DNA of 54,035 bases from Deltaproteobacteria bacterium. GTDB taxonomy: Bacteria > Desulfobacterota > Binatia > UBA9968 > JAJDTQ01. Position 1 is the stretch's first letter. Each line of letters begins with the position of its first letter. Shown here in pieces: positions 41,163 to 49,814 of this stretch. The notes beneath the pieces are model-generated. The model saw only the letters and a list, made by a program, of their open reading frames with translations. It ran no database searches and was not told the origin of the DNA. The DNA is taken from assembly GCA_026712905.1 (NCBI GenBank), contig JAPOPM010000189.1, positions 1-54,035 on the forward strand, written 5' to 3'. Position numbers and translations under genes: made by a program.

Positions 41163-42233
41163 CTACTCCGGATGCAACGGCGCGCTGTACATCGTGCCGG
41201 GCACCACGACGCCGCCCGCAGGGCGTTCGCCGGGCTTGAGGTGGGCGAAACGGTCGTTGTAAGCCGGCGGCAGCGGACGGCCGCCGGGGGTGCCGAGCCA
41301 GAGGCGCAGCAGGTCGCGCCGGCGTTCGGGCTCGGGATAGTCCTCGAACTCCGTGCGCGAGTGGCAGGTGACATGATTGTGCAGGATCTGCACGTCCCCT
41401 TTCAGAAACTCCATATCGTACGACAGCTCGTTATTCAGCTTGGCGAAGAGATCCAGCGCCTCCTTGAGTTCCTCGGTGTGGCGCGGCAACTGCTCGAACC
41501 GCTGGGCCGAGCGGATGTACGTGCCTCCCGCGCTCACGGTCAGGTAGTCTTCGTAAAAGTTGAAGATCGGGAGCTGCCACCACGGATCCTTCCCCTCGGG
41601 AACCTCTTCGCGCCGGTCCCGGTAGATGGGGGCAGCCAACTCCGCCACCAGGTCGGGGCGGCGTTTCAACATCTCGTTGTAGATGCTCAGGGTGCTGGTG
41701 AAGCGGCTGCTGCCGCCGGACTTGGCCGGGTGCAGGCACATCAGCACGACCACGTCGCAGGCGTCGGAGTGGAAGGGCAGCATGTCATGGGTCTGGTAGC
41801 CGCGGTGCTTGGGGTTCTTGAGAGTGCCGCCGAGATCGGCCACGTGGCCCAGCAGGTGCCCCTTGGAGTTCTGGGACACTGGATAGCCGAGGAAGAGGCC
41901 GATGCCCCAGAAAGCGATGGCGGCCTGCATGCGGCTGTAACGCTCCACCGGCACGCCCCGTATGAGCCCTATGCCGCGGCCGTTGATCACCTCGTCGGCG
42001 ACCTCATCGAGCCGGTCCCCCAGCGTCGAAAGCACGAAGTCGTCCCGGGTGACGTCCAGGATGTCGAGCCCGCGTTCCTCCACCCGAGCGACGGCCGCGT
42101 CCAGATCCGCGATCTCGCTCTCGGTCAGCGGGTGAATCCAGCTCTGGTCGGCATCCAGGTCCTCCGCGGTCCAGGCCGCGGGGTCCACAACGGGCTGGTT
42201 CAGCACGGCCGGCTCTCTGACGATGTTCAGCAT
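41163..42233 (-). CDS. TauD/TfdA-like Fe(II)/2-oxoglutarate-type dioxygenase
   Basis: A 356-residue protein of the TauD/TfdA family, which couples 2-oxoglutarate decarboxylation to substrate hydroxylation. FRSD-like iron ligands are seen as PFHSDACDVV (HxD), the late region has FEDYPEPERRRDLLRLWL with the cofactor Arg, and HNHVTCHSRTEF may hold the distal His. The ATG at 42233 follows GGAGGAAG. It is 34 bp downstream of the molybdopterin oxidoreductase gene on the same strand, suggesting an operon. The substrate is unknown. Confidence 0.8.
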   Translation of the reverse strand: MLNIVREPAVLNQPVVDPAAWTAEDLDADQSWIHPLTESEIADLDAAVARVEERGLDILDVTRDDFVLSTLGDRLDEVADEVINGRGIGLIRGVPVERYSRMQAAIAFWGIGLFLGYPVSQNSKGHLLGHVADLGGTLKNPKHRGYQTHDMLPFHSDACDVVVLMCLHPAKSGGSSRFTSTLSIYNEMLKRRPDLVAELAAPIYRDRREEVPEGKDPWWQLPIFNFYEDYLTVSAGGTYIRSAQRFEQLPRHTEELKEALDLFAKLNNELSYDMEFLKGDVQILHNHVTCHSRTEFEDYPEPERRRDLLRLWLGTPGGRPLPPAYNDRFAHLKPGERPAGGVVVPGTMYSAPLHPE

Positions 42234-42267
42234 GGGTCTTCCTCCGAAGTTGCTGCCCTTCGTGTTC

Positions 42268-44415
42268 TCACAAACTCTCGACCTTGGCAATACGGCACGG
42301 CAACCCGCGGGTGTCCGCGGACCCCGTCACCGGATCCCACGGCCCATCATAGCGCATGGCGGCATTGATGTTCACTTCCAAAGCGCCGCGATGCGGGGCC
42401 TCCGCCTCCGGGTACCACCAGCCCATGCCGGTGCGCGCCACCCCCGGCAGGGTGGCCTCGGTGACGCGGACCTTCAGGCGGCAACGCCCCGGGCCGCCGG
42501 CGGTCTCCACCCACACCCAGTCGTCGTGGGCGACCCGGTGCTGCGTGGCCGTCTCCGGATGCAGTTGCAACCACGGGTCGGGCGACACCTTGCGCGCCCA
42601 GCCCTGGTCGCGGAACCGCGAGTGGTGGTAGGTGCGTTCCCGCACCCCCGTCAGCAGCGTCAGCGGATAGGCGTCGCGCACCGCGGGCGTCTCGCGCTCC
42701 GCGCGGGTGGGCGTGTAGTCCGGCAGCGGGTCCAACCCCAGCTCGGCGAGGCGCTCGGAATAGAGTTCCACCTTGCCGGTCTTGGTCTTGAACCCGGCCT
42801 TTTCGAAATCGCCGTAGGTGAACGGGAAGTTGGCGTAGCCCTTCTCGCGCATCTGCTCCACGCTGACGCCGCAGTCCCCCAGCAGGAACTCGTTGAACTC
42901 GCGCTTGGTCTCCCAGGGGATGAAGCGCCGGGCCTCGGCGACGCCGCGGGCCTCGATGCGACGGGCCAGGTCGTGGGCGATACGGAAGTCGCCGCGCGCC
43001 TCCCCCAGTGGCTCCACCGCTGGCTGGATCAGGCTCAGGCACGGCCCGGACCCCTCCAGCGACACCTCCTCGTCCTCCAGCCCCGTGGTCTTGGGCAGCA
43101 CGATGTCCGCGTACTCGGCGGTAGGGTTCATCATGTGGGTGGCCACCGCGAAGAAGTCCAGGGACTTGAGCGCCGCCAGGGTCTTCGGCGTGTCGGGATA
43201 GGTCACCACGATGTTGACGCCGCTGACGTACATGGCGCGCACCGGGTAGGGCTTGCCGCTCAGCACCGCCTCGATCACCGACGGGTTGTGGCACGAGGTC
43301 TGCCAGCCCTCGGGGCCCGCCCACAGCGGGAACCGGTCCGCGCCGATGGTCCGCTGCTCCACTTCCAGGGGCAGCCGGAACTCGGGCTTGTGCAGCACCT
43401 CGATGTAGTTGGTGAACCCGGCCGGCTTCTTCACCCGCCGGTTGCCGCCCTCGCGGTCCAGGTTGCCGCTGATGGCCACCAAGCAATGGAAGGCCCGAAA
43501 CGTCTGCACCCCGGCGCTGAACGCATCAATGCCGTGCCCGCTCACGAAGCACGACGGCCCGTCGGAGTAGAGCTCCGCGGCCCGCTCGATGTCCGCTTGC
43601 GGCACCCCGGTCAACTCCGCCGCGCGCTCCGCAGGGTACTGGGCTGCCCTCTCCGCCAACGCATCGAACCCGTGGCACCAGCGCTCCACGAACTCGCGGT
43701 CGTAGCCCCCGTGCTCCACCAGCCAGTGGATCATCGCCAGCCCGATGGCCGCGTCCGTGCCCGGCCGCGGCCGCATCCACAGGTCCGCCATGGCGGACGC
43801 CGGGGTTTCGCCCGGATCGATGACTACGACGCTCGCGCCCTTTGCCTTGGCGCGCTTGAGCGCCTGCCACTGCGGCGGGTCCGCCGCGTACGGATTGCGC
43901 CCCACCACCAGCGCGCAGCGCGTGTTGTCGATGTCCTCGCCCTTGCTGATGGCCAGCCCCGTGATCCGGTCGCTCAACGCCCGGCACCCGCCGCACAGGT
44001 CCTGGTTCATCATCCAGTTGGGCGACCCGAACCCCCGCAACAGCAGCGCCAGCATCACCCCACGGCTGAAATGCGCGTTGCTCACCGCCCCGCACAGCGC
44101 GGGAGCGCCGTACTTCTCCCGCACCGCCAGCATCGCCTCCGCCATCTCGTCCAGCGCCTCGTCCCACGACACCCGCCGCCACCGCCCGCCACCCCGCGGC
44201 CCGGTGCGCTTCATGGGGTAAAGCACCCGGTCCGGATGATAGGTCAGCTCCGGCAGGCCGCGAATGCCCTTGACGCAGAACGCTCCCAGGGACGCCGGAT
44301 GCTCGGGGTAAGGCGACACCTTCGTCACCCGCCCGTCCTCGACGGTCACGAGGGAGCCACAATGGGCGCTGCACTCCCAGCAGGTGCTGGGGATGATGGA
44401 TTGGGTGGTGTTCAT
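42268..44415 (-). CDS. Molybdopterin oxidoreductase (DMSO reductase family)
   Basis: A 715-residue protein. The N-terminal [4Fe-4S] site has Cys12, Cys15, Cys19 and Cys47 (TCWECSAHCGS and GAFCVKG). Molybdopterin-guanine-dinucleotide-binding signatures follow, including DLCGGCRALSD (possible Mo ligand Cys), VVIDPGETPASAMADLW and GNLDREGGN. The C-terminal domain ends GALEVNINAAMRYDGPWDP. There is no Tat signal, so it is probably cytoplasmic. Candidate reactions include oxidation, reduction or hydration of small organics. No partner electron-transfer subunit is adjacent; the TauD-like gene follows. The ATG at 44415 is chosen by family start. Confidence 0.88.
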   Translation of the reverse strand: MNTTQSIIPSTCWECSAHCGSLVTVEDGRVTKVSPYPEHPASLGAFCVKGIRGLPELTYHPDRVLYPMKRTGPRGGGRWRRVSWDEALDEMAEAMLAVREKYGAPALCGAVSNAHFSRGVMLALLLRGFGSPNWMMNQDLCGGCRALSDRITGLAISKGEDIDNTRCALVVGRNPYAADPPQWQALKRAKAKGASVVVIDPGETPASAMADLWMRPRPGTDAAIGLAMIHWLVEHGGYDREFVERWCHGFDALAERAAQYPAERAAELTGVPQADIERAAELYSDGPSCFVSGHGIDAFSAGVQTFRAFHCLVAISGNLDREGGNRRVKKPAGFTNYIEVLHKPEFRLPLEVEQRTIGADRFPLWAGPEGWQTSCHNPSVIEAVLSGKPYPVRAMYVSGVNIVVTYPDTPKTLAALKSLDFFAVATHMMNPTAEYADIVLPKTTGLEDEEVSLEGSGPCLSLIQPAVEPLGEARGDFRIAHDLARRIEARGVAEARRFIPWETKREFNEFLLGDCGVSVEQMREKGYANFPFTYGDFEKAGFKTKTGKVELYSERLAELGLDPLPDYTPTRAERETPAVRDAYPLTLLTGVRERTYHHSRFRDQGWARKVSPDPWLQLHPETATQHRVAHDDWVWVETAGGPGRCRLKVRVTEATLPGVARTGMGWWYPEAEAPHRGALEVNINAAMRYDGPWDPVTGSADTRGLPCRIAKVESL

Positions 44416-44575
44416 GGCATTGTTGCCGATAATCGACGGGAGCCTGAGAAGCTTCTTTGCTCCCTTTCCCTCCAGGAGAGGATCGGGGTGAGGGGCCCAC
44501 AACCTGACGATGCATTAACCGCCGGAGGGTATCCAACGGAGAGGTGCCGTGTCAACAGAGCTGCTGTCGTTTAGA

Positions 44576-44974
44576 TCAGGGATAGAGCCGTCCGCGAGCC
44601 AGCGCCTTTTGCTTCAGGCGTTTAGCCTTCGTCTTCTGTCGGCTTGGCGCATGAGCTTCATAGTTCGCAAGAGCGTGAGCCGGATTGGCCGCCTTGCCAT
44701 CGCTCGCATCCAACGGATCCTCAGTGCAGGGGATGTCGTGTTCGCGAAACTCTCCTACGGTTAGCCCGTACACAGCCGCGGACTCGGAACCATTGCCGGT
44801 GTACAGCCCATAAGACTCCTTGGCCGTTGTCAGGGCTGAGCGATCAACGGAGAGCTTGTTGTCGTCTTTCGGGGTCGGCATGAACGACTGGCTTGACGGG
44901 GCATCACCCTGCATAAAGCCCGGATGCACTTGCCGAAACAGTACTTCCTCGTCGTCGGATAGTTCGATGGCCAT
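44576..44974 (-). CDS. Conserved protein of unknown function
   Basis: A 132-residue protein. The segment VHPGFMQGDAPSSQSFMPTP followed by LSVDRSALTTAKESYGLY looks like a conserved but unnamed family I have seen beside another uncharacterised protein. The C-terminus is Lys/Arg-rich (RQKTKAKRLKQKALARGR). It follows the larger unknown gene by 8 bp on the same strand, so the two probably form one unit. GC content looks lower than the flanks. No function is proposed. Confidence 0.65.
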   Translation of the reverse strand: MAIELSDDEEVLFRQVHPGFMQGDAPSSQSFMPTPKDDNKLSVDRSALTTAKESYGLYTGNGSESAAVYGLTVGEFREHDIPCTEDPLDASDGKAANPAHALANYEAHAPSRQKTKAKRLKQKALARGRLYP

Positions 44975-44982
44975 CGGGGAAC

Positions 44983-46077
44983 CTACACCCCTACTCGTGC
45001 ATCGAATTCGGCCAGGAAGTCTTCTCCAGCGTTCATAAAGTGTTTTGCCTCCAACTCCTCCGGACCTTCGATCTGGATGCCGAAGAACTCCAGCCCTCCA
45101 TCGGCTTCAATCTCGACGGAGTAGTCCCATCCGTGGACTTCAAACTCGAACAGCACGCCACCAGCAAGGGTCGGAAAAACTGCAAGGGCTCCAGCCAGCG
45201 AGGGACGTTGCCTGAGGAAAGTCTTTGCCACCTTGATGGCTTCGTCGGATGGCGCGGAGCCTTCACCATCGTGCCACCCGTCCTGGAGGTTCCCGAGATC
45301 GGTCAATCGTTCCATACAACGCATCACATTGTCCGCCAGATCCGGGTCGATCAACTCCACATCGAAGACATCGATGATGCTGCGGAAAGTGTCTCTGTTA
45401 TCGAGCTCGATCATGAGCTCGAACTGAATTGCGGCACCTATATTCCCGTCGAACTCTGCCGCGATCCGATCACTGTCAACGTCGATCCTCAGTTCCCCGT
45501 ATTCCTGGGTATGGACATCAATGTAGCCGGCTACGTTGAATCCTCGCAGGTCGCCGATTCCTTCGAAGCGGAGCTGGTAAGTCTCCCGTACATGGGTGAT
45601 GAGGGCTTTTCGGCGATAATTGTCGAGAAAGACAACGTTTCCTTCGGGATCAGGCCGGTCTGGAAACTCGATCCTTTCCTGATCGCGTAGACCGGCGCCG
45701 AGTTTGTTGAGGGCGCGGATGTGCTCAGAGGAAAGTGCTGTAGGGAAGCGGTCTTGGCCGGCGCCATCGATCAGGCCGACCAGGTCTTTGAAGGACTGAT
45801 CGACAATCTCTTCGAGCTCTTCCGTGAAACCCGGCAATGTTATCTGCGCTTGTTCCAGGCTCCAGTCGAGTTTTGGAACTGCACTCCCATCCTCGATCCC
45901 GACCAAGTCAAGTGAGATGCTTTTGTCGAACCCCTTGGGGAGGCGTTCACGGTCGGCATGCGACTGTCGCCAACGGTCCTTGGCGTAGGCAACCAGCAAG
46001 TCGCGGAAAGCAGACAGGTCGGCCAGCAGCGTCGTCGGCAGGCGCGGGCCTTCAAAGCGTGCCCCGACATAACGCAA
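44983..46077 (-). CDS. Conserved protein of unknown function, partner of the 132-residue protein
   Basis: A 364-residue acidic protein. It reads GARFEGPRLPTTLLADLSAF early, ALNKLGAGLRDQERIEFP in the middle and FEVHGWDYSVEIEADG near the end. No catalytic motif stands out. The start is uncertain: TTG at 46077 is used, though the frame stays open about 55 bp further. It looks compositionally unlike the flanking catabolic genes. With its partner and the nearby HigA gene it may be an accessory or defence-like module, but this is only inference from context. Confidence 0.6.
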   Translation of the reverse strand: MRYVGARFEGPRLPTTLLADLSAFRDLLVAYAKDRWRQSHADRERLPKGFDKSISLDLVGIEDGSAVPKLDWSLEQAQITLPGFTEELEEIVDQSFKDLVGLIDGAGQDRFPTALSSEHIRALNKLGAGLRDQERIEFPDRPDPEGNVVFLDNYRRKALITHVRETYQLRFEGIGDLRGFNVAGYIDVHTQEYGELRIDVDSDRIAAEFDGNIGAAIQFELMIELDNRDTFRSIIDVFDVELIDPDLADNVMRCMERLTDLGNLQDGWHDGEGSAPSDEAIKVAKTFLRQRPSLAGALAVFPTLAGGVLFEFEVHGWDYSVEIEADGGLEFFGIQIEGPEELEAKHFMNAGEDFLAEFDARVGV

Positions 46078-46418
46078 CTCGAATATTTTCCGTCCAGTAG
46101 GCAGGTCGGTATCTCCAGGCAGCGCAACTCAATTATACCCTTAACCAGATACCACCGGACAAGCCGGACTTCAAAAGTCTAGAGGCAGGCACCTTGAGGT
46201 GGTCCCGGAAAATCGCCTTTGGGCCATGCTCGCGGGTTCCAGACTCAACGGGTCACCGCCCGGTGGGTGGTCGCCCCTCTGCCCGCTCTACCGGAAACGC
46301 CGAATATGTTAAACAGGACCCTGGCGGCATGATCCATTACCCCTAAATACGCCTTATTGCTGCCGCCAGCCTGTCCCACAAACCAGGACCACTCTACTAC
46401 GGGATGAGGGGTAGTAAG
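46078..46418. other. Non-coding stretch between the unknown pair and higA-like gene
   Basis: About 340 bp. I see no intact gene. No HigB/RelE-like toxin sequence can be recognised in any frame. The right end contains GAGGGG just before the ATG at 46419. Promoters for both divergent units must lie here, but no clear -35/-10 stands out. Confidence 0.5.
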
Positions 46419-46787
46419 ATGCCCGGCTCTCAAAAATCACGTCAAGGGAAACTCCCTCCCATTCACCCGGGGGAGATACTCGACAGAGAATTTCTCCGTC
46501 CCTTGGGTATCACGCAGTACCGGCTCGCCAAGGCGATTGGCGTCGACGTCCGTCGAATTCGTGCCATGGTGCAGGGCCAGCGTTCGATTACAGCCGAGGC
46601 CGCGTTGTTGCTGTCCCGCTTCTTTCGAAACTCCGCTGAATTCTGGATGGGGCTACAGAGTCAGTATGAGCTTGAGTCGACAACTGACCGACTCAATGCC
46701 GTATACGGCGACGGTTCAGTTTCGACGCTCGACGAGGTACTTGGGGCCCTCCAATTTCTCTCCTTAGCGGACGACGACAACGGGTAG
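46419..46787 (+). CDS. HigA-like antitoxin (XRE-family helix-turn-helix)
   Basis: A 122-residue protein with the HigA signature PPIHPGEILDREFLRPLGIT, then QYRLAKAIGVDVRRIRAMVQ (helix-turn-helix) and TAEAALLLSRFFRNSAEFWM. Such proteins repress their operon and neutralise a HigB mRNA interferase. No toxin gene is seen upstream or downstream, so this is an orphan or part of another switch. The ATG at 46419 has AGGGG upstream; an earlier ATG at 46404 does not. The amidohydrolase GTG follows only 3 bp after the stop. Confidence 0.85.
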   Translation: MPGSQKSRQGKLPPIHPGEILDREFLRPLGITQYRLAKAIGVDVRRIRAMVQGQRSITAEAALLLSRFFRNSAEFWMGLQSQYELESTTDRLNAVYGDGSVSTLDEVLGALQFLSLADDDNG

Positions 46788-46790
46788 TCT

Positions 46791-47762
46791 GTGGTTGTAG
46801 ATTTCCAACATCACTACGTGCCGGAGCAACTGGCCCGAAAGAAGGGCCTCTACTCCGACAAGGTCGCCGTGGCCACCGAAGGCGGGGTGCCGCGGATGAC
46901 CCTTCACTCGAAGCTGTACGACGCGGAGGCGCAGCTCCAGGACATGGACGAGGCGGGGGTGGATGTGTCGGTGGTGTCCTGCCATCTGGGCTGGGATGGC
47001 AACCTTGAGGATTGCAGGGTCATCAACGACAACTACGCGGAGCTGGAGCGGCGGTACGACGGGCGGTTCGTGGGGCTGGCCCACGCGCCCGTCCTTGAAG
47101 GCGACAAGGCCCTGGACGAGCTGGATCGGGCGGTCCTGGAGCGGGGGCTCCACGGCGTGACCATCACTTCACAGGTGGGCGGGCTTTTTCTCGACGCGCC
47201 GGAGCTGGACCGGTTCTACGAGCGGGTGGCGCGCCTCGGCGTCCCGATATTCGTGCATCCGGCGTTGGTGCCCAAGGGGTATGATTCCATTCAGGGCTAC
47301 GATTTGCCGCGCATCATCGGCCGGGAGATCGACCTCACCATCGCGACCATTCGCCTGATCGCCGGAGGGGTGCTGGACCGGCACCCGGAACTCGACTTCG
47401 TCATCGGTCACTTCGGCGGCGGCATATCGGCGCTCAAGGACCGGCTGGTGGCCATGGCGCACCGGTTCGGCACCCTGAAGCATTCGTTCGACGAGTATTT
47501 CGACCGGCTCTACTTCGACCTTTCGGGCTTCGAGGGCGGGATCACGGCCTTTCGTTGCGGGCTGCTGGGCATCCGGCCTGAACGGCTCGTGTTCGCCACG
47601 GACTATCCGCAGAACTTCACCGGCGTGAGTACGCAGGGCGGAAAGGGTAACCAGGCCATTCGCGAATACATCGACGCGGTCAGGAACCTGGATCTGGCGG
47701 AGCAGGTCAAGGAGGATATCCTGGGTGGGACCGCCGCCCGGCTGTTGAAACTGGACCGTTGA
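46791..47762 (+). CDS. Amidohydrolase family 2 protein
   Basis: A 323-residue metal-dependent hydrolase/decarboxylase. FQHHYVPEQL is the N-terminal metal motif, VHPALVPKGY and VIGHFGGGISAL are mid-barrel metal and catalytic segments, and FATDYPQNF holds the late Asp. The GTG start at 46791 has no clear ribosome-binding site and follows the higA stop by 3 bp, so translation may be coupled. This family includes ACMSD-like decarboxylases and lactonases. The substrate is unknown. Confidence 0.85.
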   Translation: MVVDFQHHYVPEQLARKKGLYSDKVAVATEGGVPRMTLHSKLYDAEAQLQDMDEAGVDVSVVSCHLGWDGNLEDCRVINDNYAELERRYDGRFVGLAHAPVLEGDKALDELDRAVLERGLHGVTITSQVGGLFLDAPELDRFYERVARLGVPIFVHPALVPKGYDSIQGYDLPRIIGREIDLTIATIRLIAGGVLDRHPELDFVIGHFGGGISALKDRLVAMAHRFGTLKHSFDEYFDRLYFDLSGFEGGITAFRCGLLGIRPERLVFATDYPQNFTGVSTQGGKGNQAIREYIDAVRNLDLAEQVKEDILGGTAARLLKLDR

Positions 47763-47821
47763 AACCGCCGAGCGTCTAATTTGAAACCCCTGTGTCCGTC
47801 CAACCAATGAACGGAGTTCCC

Positions 47822-48367
47822 ATGAAATACCTTGGTCTCATGATGCTGGCCGTGCTCATCGGCGCCGCGCTTGCCGGCCCCGCTCAAGCGGGCGAAACGG
47901 TGGAGGTCCTGCTGGTCGACCGCCTCGACGAACCGCGCGGCTTCTGCCTCGACATCCGCGGCCACAAGCAGCGCGCCAGGGTGGACAGGGGGCTCCAGGC
48001 CCACAGTTGCTACAGCTATCAGGGGCAGATCGGCGTCGACCAGGGATTCGACACCGACGGCATCAAGGCGGGACGGTTCCACATGCCAGGGTTCGACGTG
48101 TGCATGACCGCGGGCGGGTCCAAGGCGGGCGCACGGCTCGGTTTGGCGAAGTGCGACGGATCGGCGCCGCAGGGCTTCTCGCTCGCGGCCAGCGGCGAGA
48201 TCCTCTCCAAGGGCACGCCGACGCTGTGCGTGACCGTGGCGGGTGGTGAGTCGAGGGAGGGAGGAGGCGGCCGGCCGGTGCATCTCATCCGCGGGTTGAC
48301 CCTGGAGAACTGTGACGAGGGCCGGGGCAAGTACCAGCGCTGGCGCGTGCGCACCAAGGCCGACTAG
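47822..48367 (+). CDS. Secreted ricin-B-lectin-like (beta-trefoil) protein
   Basis: A 181-residue protein with a Sec signal peptide (MKYLGLMMLAVLIGAALAGP, cleavage near AQA-GE). The mature part has repeated Cys and Q/W patterns: RGFCLDIRGHKQRA, DVCMTAGGSKAG, LAKCDGSAPQGFSL, LCVTVAG and KYQRWRV. These fit three beta-trefoil subdomains with paired disulfides and a QxW-type end. It probably acts in the periplasm or outside the cell in carbohydrate or surface binding. The ATG at 47822 gives the complete signal peptide. Confidence 0.7.
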   Translation: MKYLGLMMLAVLIGAALAGPAQAGETVEVLLVDRLDEPRGFCLDIRGHKQRARVDRGLQAHSCYSYQGQIGVDQGFDTDGIKAGRFHMPGFDVCMTAGGSKAGARLGLAKCDGSAPQGFSLAASGEILSKGTPTLCVTVAGGESREGGGGRPVHLIRGLTLENCDEGRGKYQRWRVRTKAD

Positions 48368-48432
48368 CCGCCGGCTTCAGGTGTCTGCCTCTGCGGCGCG
48401 TGGGCGGGGACACCGGCCGGCTGCCCCCCCGC

Positions 48433-48463
48433 CCCTGGATTCCCGCTTCCGCGGGAATGACGA
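48433..48463. repeat. Dispersed ATTCCCGC repeat
   Basis: CCTGGATTCCCGCTTCCGCG followed by GGAATGACGA is a full copy in the gap between the convergent ricin-like and amidohydrolase genes. Its core can form a short hairpin. Confidence 0.8.
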
Positions 48464-48476
48464 TTCAACATTGAGG

Positions 48477-49553
48477 TTAGTTCAACGCGAACAGCGTCTT
48501 CGGATTGTCCGTAACGATCTTCTCGTACTGCGGCTCGGTGATGCTTCCCAACTCCCTGAGGTTCCGCAGCGCCTCGATCTCGGTGGACTGGTCGTTGTGG
48601 CCGTAGTCCGTGCCGATGACGATGTTGTCCTCGCCTGAGTACCGGAGGATGTAGTCGACGTCGTCGTCGGTCTGGCAGGACACGTACTGCCGGTACTCCT
48701 TCAGGATGTTGTCCGGCAGGTCCTTGTTCTGCGCGCCCCAGCGGCGCTGGAGGTCCTTGACGACATACGGCACCCAGAGCGCGGCGGCCTCGGCCCAGTG
48801 GAAGCGGAGCTTGGGGAACATCTTGGGGATTTCGCCCATGATGACCGAGTGGAACATGCCGATGATCGGGATGCGGAACTTCCAGAAGCTGCCGCCGCCG
48901 TTGTACTGCGACACCAGGTCCAGCTCCTGGGGGTTGCCGTTGCCCACGTGCACGCCCACGGCCATGTCCATCTCGCTCACCTTCTCGTAGAGGGGATAGA
49001 AGTAGGGATCGGTGAGCAGGCGGTGGCCCTCGATGGGGCGCATGAACACGCCGCAGGCGCCGTTCTGCTTGCAGTACTCCAGCTCCTCAAGGGCCGTGGT
49101 CATGTCCAGCAGCGGCAGCACGCAGATCCAGCGCAGGCGTCCGTTGCCCCGGCTGTGGAGGTCGGCGAGCCAGCGGTTGTAGCTCTTGCAGAGGGGGATC
49201 TCCACCGCGGGCTTGTCGGTGACCTGCTCGATGAAGATGGTGGGATAGAGCACCTGGACGTCTATGCCCAGCTCGTCCATGTGCTTGACGCGGGCTTCGA
49301 CGTTCTCCATCTCGCGCGTTTCCTGGGGCGTGAACATCACGCGGCCGGTGCGTTCGGCCACCTCGCCCAGTTCCTGGGCGGTCATGACGATCCGCACCAG
49401 TCCGCGGATCTTGCCGTCGATGAACCAGTACTCGCCGCCCCCTTCGCCGGTCGGTTTGACGACGAGCGGGCGGTACTTCTGGTCGGCCGGTTCCATGTAA
49501 TCCCAAGTATGTTCGGACTCGACGACGTGGGCGTCGGCATCGATAATGGACAT
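48477..49553 (-). CDS. Amidohydrolase family 2 protein
   Basis: A 358-residue protein starting MSIIDADAHVVESEHTWDYM, where DADAH is the N-terminal metal motif of the family. Later segments MAVGVHVGNG, FHWAEAAALWVPYVV and VIGTDYGHND supply further His, Glu and Asp. It is related to o-pyrocatechuate/gamma-resorcylate decarboxylase-like hydrolases. GGGAGG precedes the ATG at 49553; the frame is open upstream but without family sequence. Divergent from the alcohol dehydrogenase gene. Confidence 0.85.
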   Translation of the reverse strand: MSIIDADAHVVESEHTWDYMEPADQKYRPLVVKPTGEGGGEYWFIDGKIRGLVRIVMTAQELGEVAERTGRVMFTPQETREMENVEARVKHMDELGIDVQVLYPTIFIEQVTDKPAVEIPLCKSYNRWLADLHSRGNGRLRWICVLPLLDMTTALEELEYCKQNGACGVFMRPIEGHRLLTDPYFYPLYEKVSEMDMAVGVHVGNGNPQELDLVSQYNGGGSFWKFRIPIIGMFHSVIMGEIPKMFPKLRFHWAEAAALWVPYVVKDLQRRWGAQNKDLPDNILKEYRQYVSCQTDDDVDYILRYSGEDNIVIGTDYGHNDQSTEIEALRNLRELGSITEPQYEKIVTDNPKTLFALN

Positions 49554-49814
49554 GATCGCTACCTCCCGATTTTCTGGCGTCCCGGTCTCGCGAATCGTGT
49601 GAAGAAGGTGCGCGGGCGTGGGCGCGGAACGCTGAATGCGTAGTCGTGGATACCACCTTTTTGAACGGGGAACCAGCGGAAACCGCCGCCGGATTATCCC
49701 TTGACAAACCACCCGCCGGCAACTACTCACGAAATTTGCCAAGCCGCTCATGCGCGGCTACACGGCCTTCGGGCCGGCACGGCCCGCGGGCCGTCTGACG
49801 GAAAGGAAAGCGCC

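Noticed and set aside
42223..44574. Long plus-strand open frame opposite the molybdopterin oxidoreductase
   Set aside because: The minus strand carries a complete, recognisable enzyme; the plus frame is low-complexity shadow.
46078..46418. Degraded higB toxin upstream of the HigA-like gene
   Set aside because: None of the frames shows the RelE/HigB pattern; the stretch has several stops and no recognisable motif.
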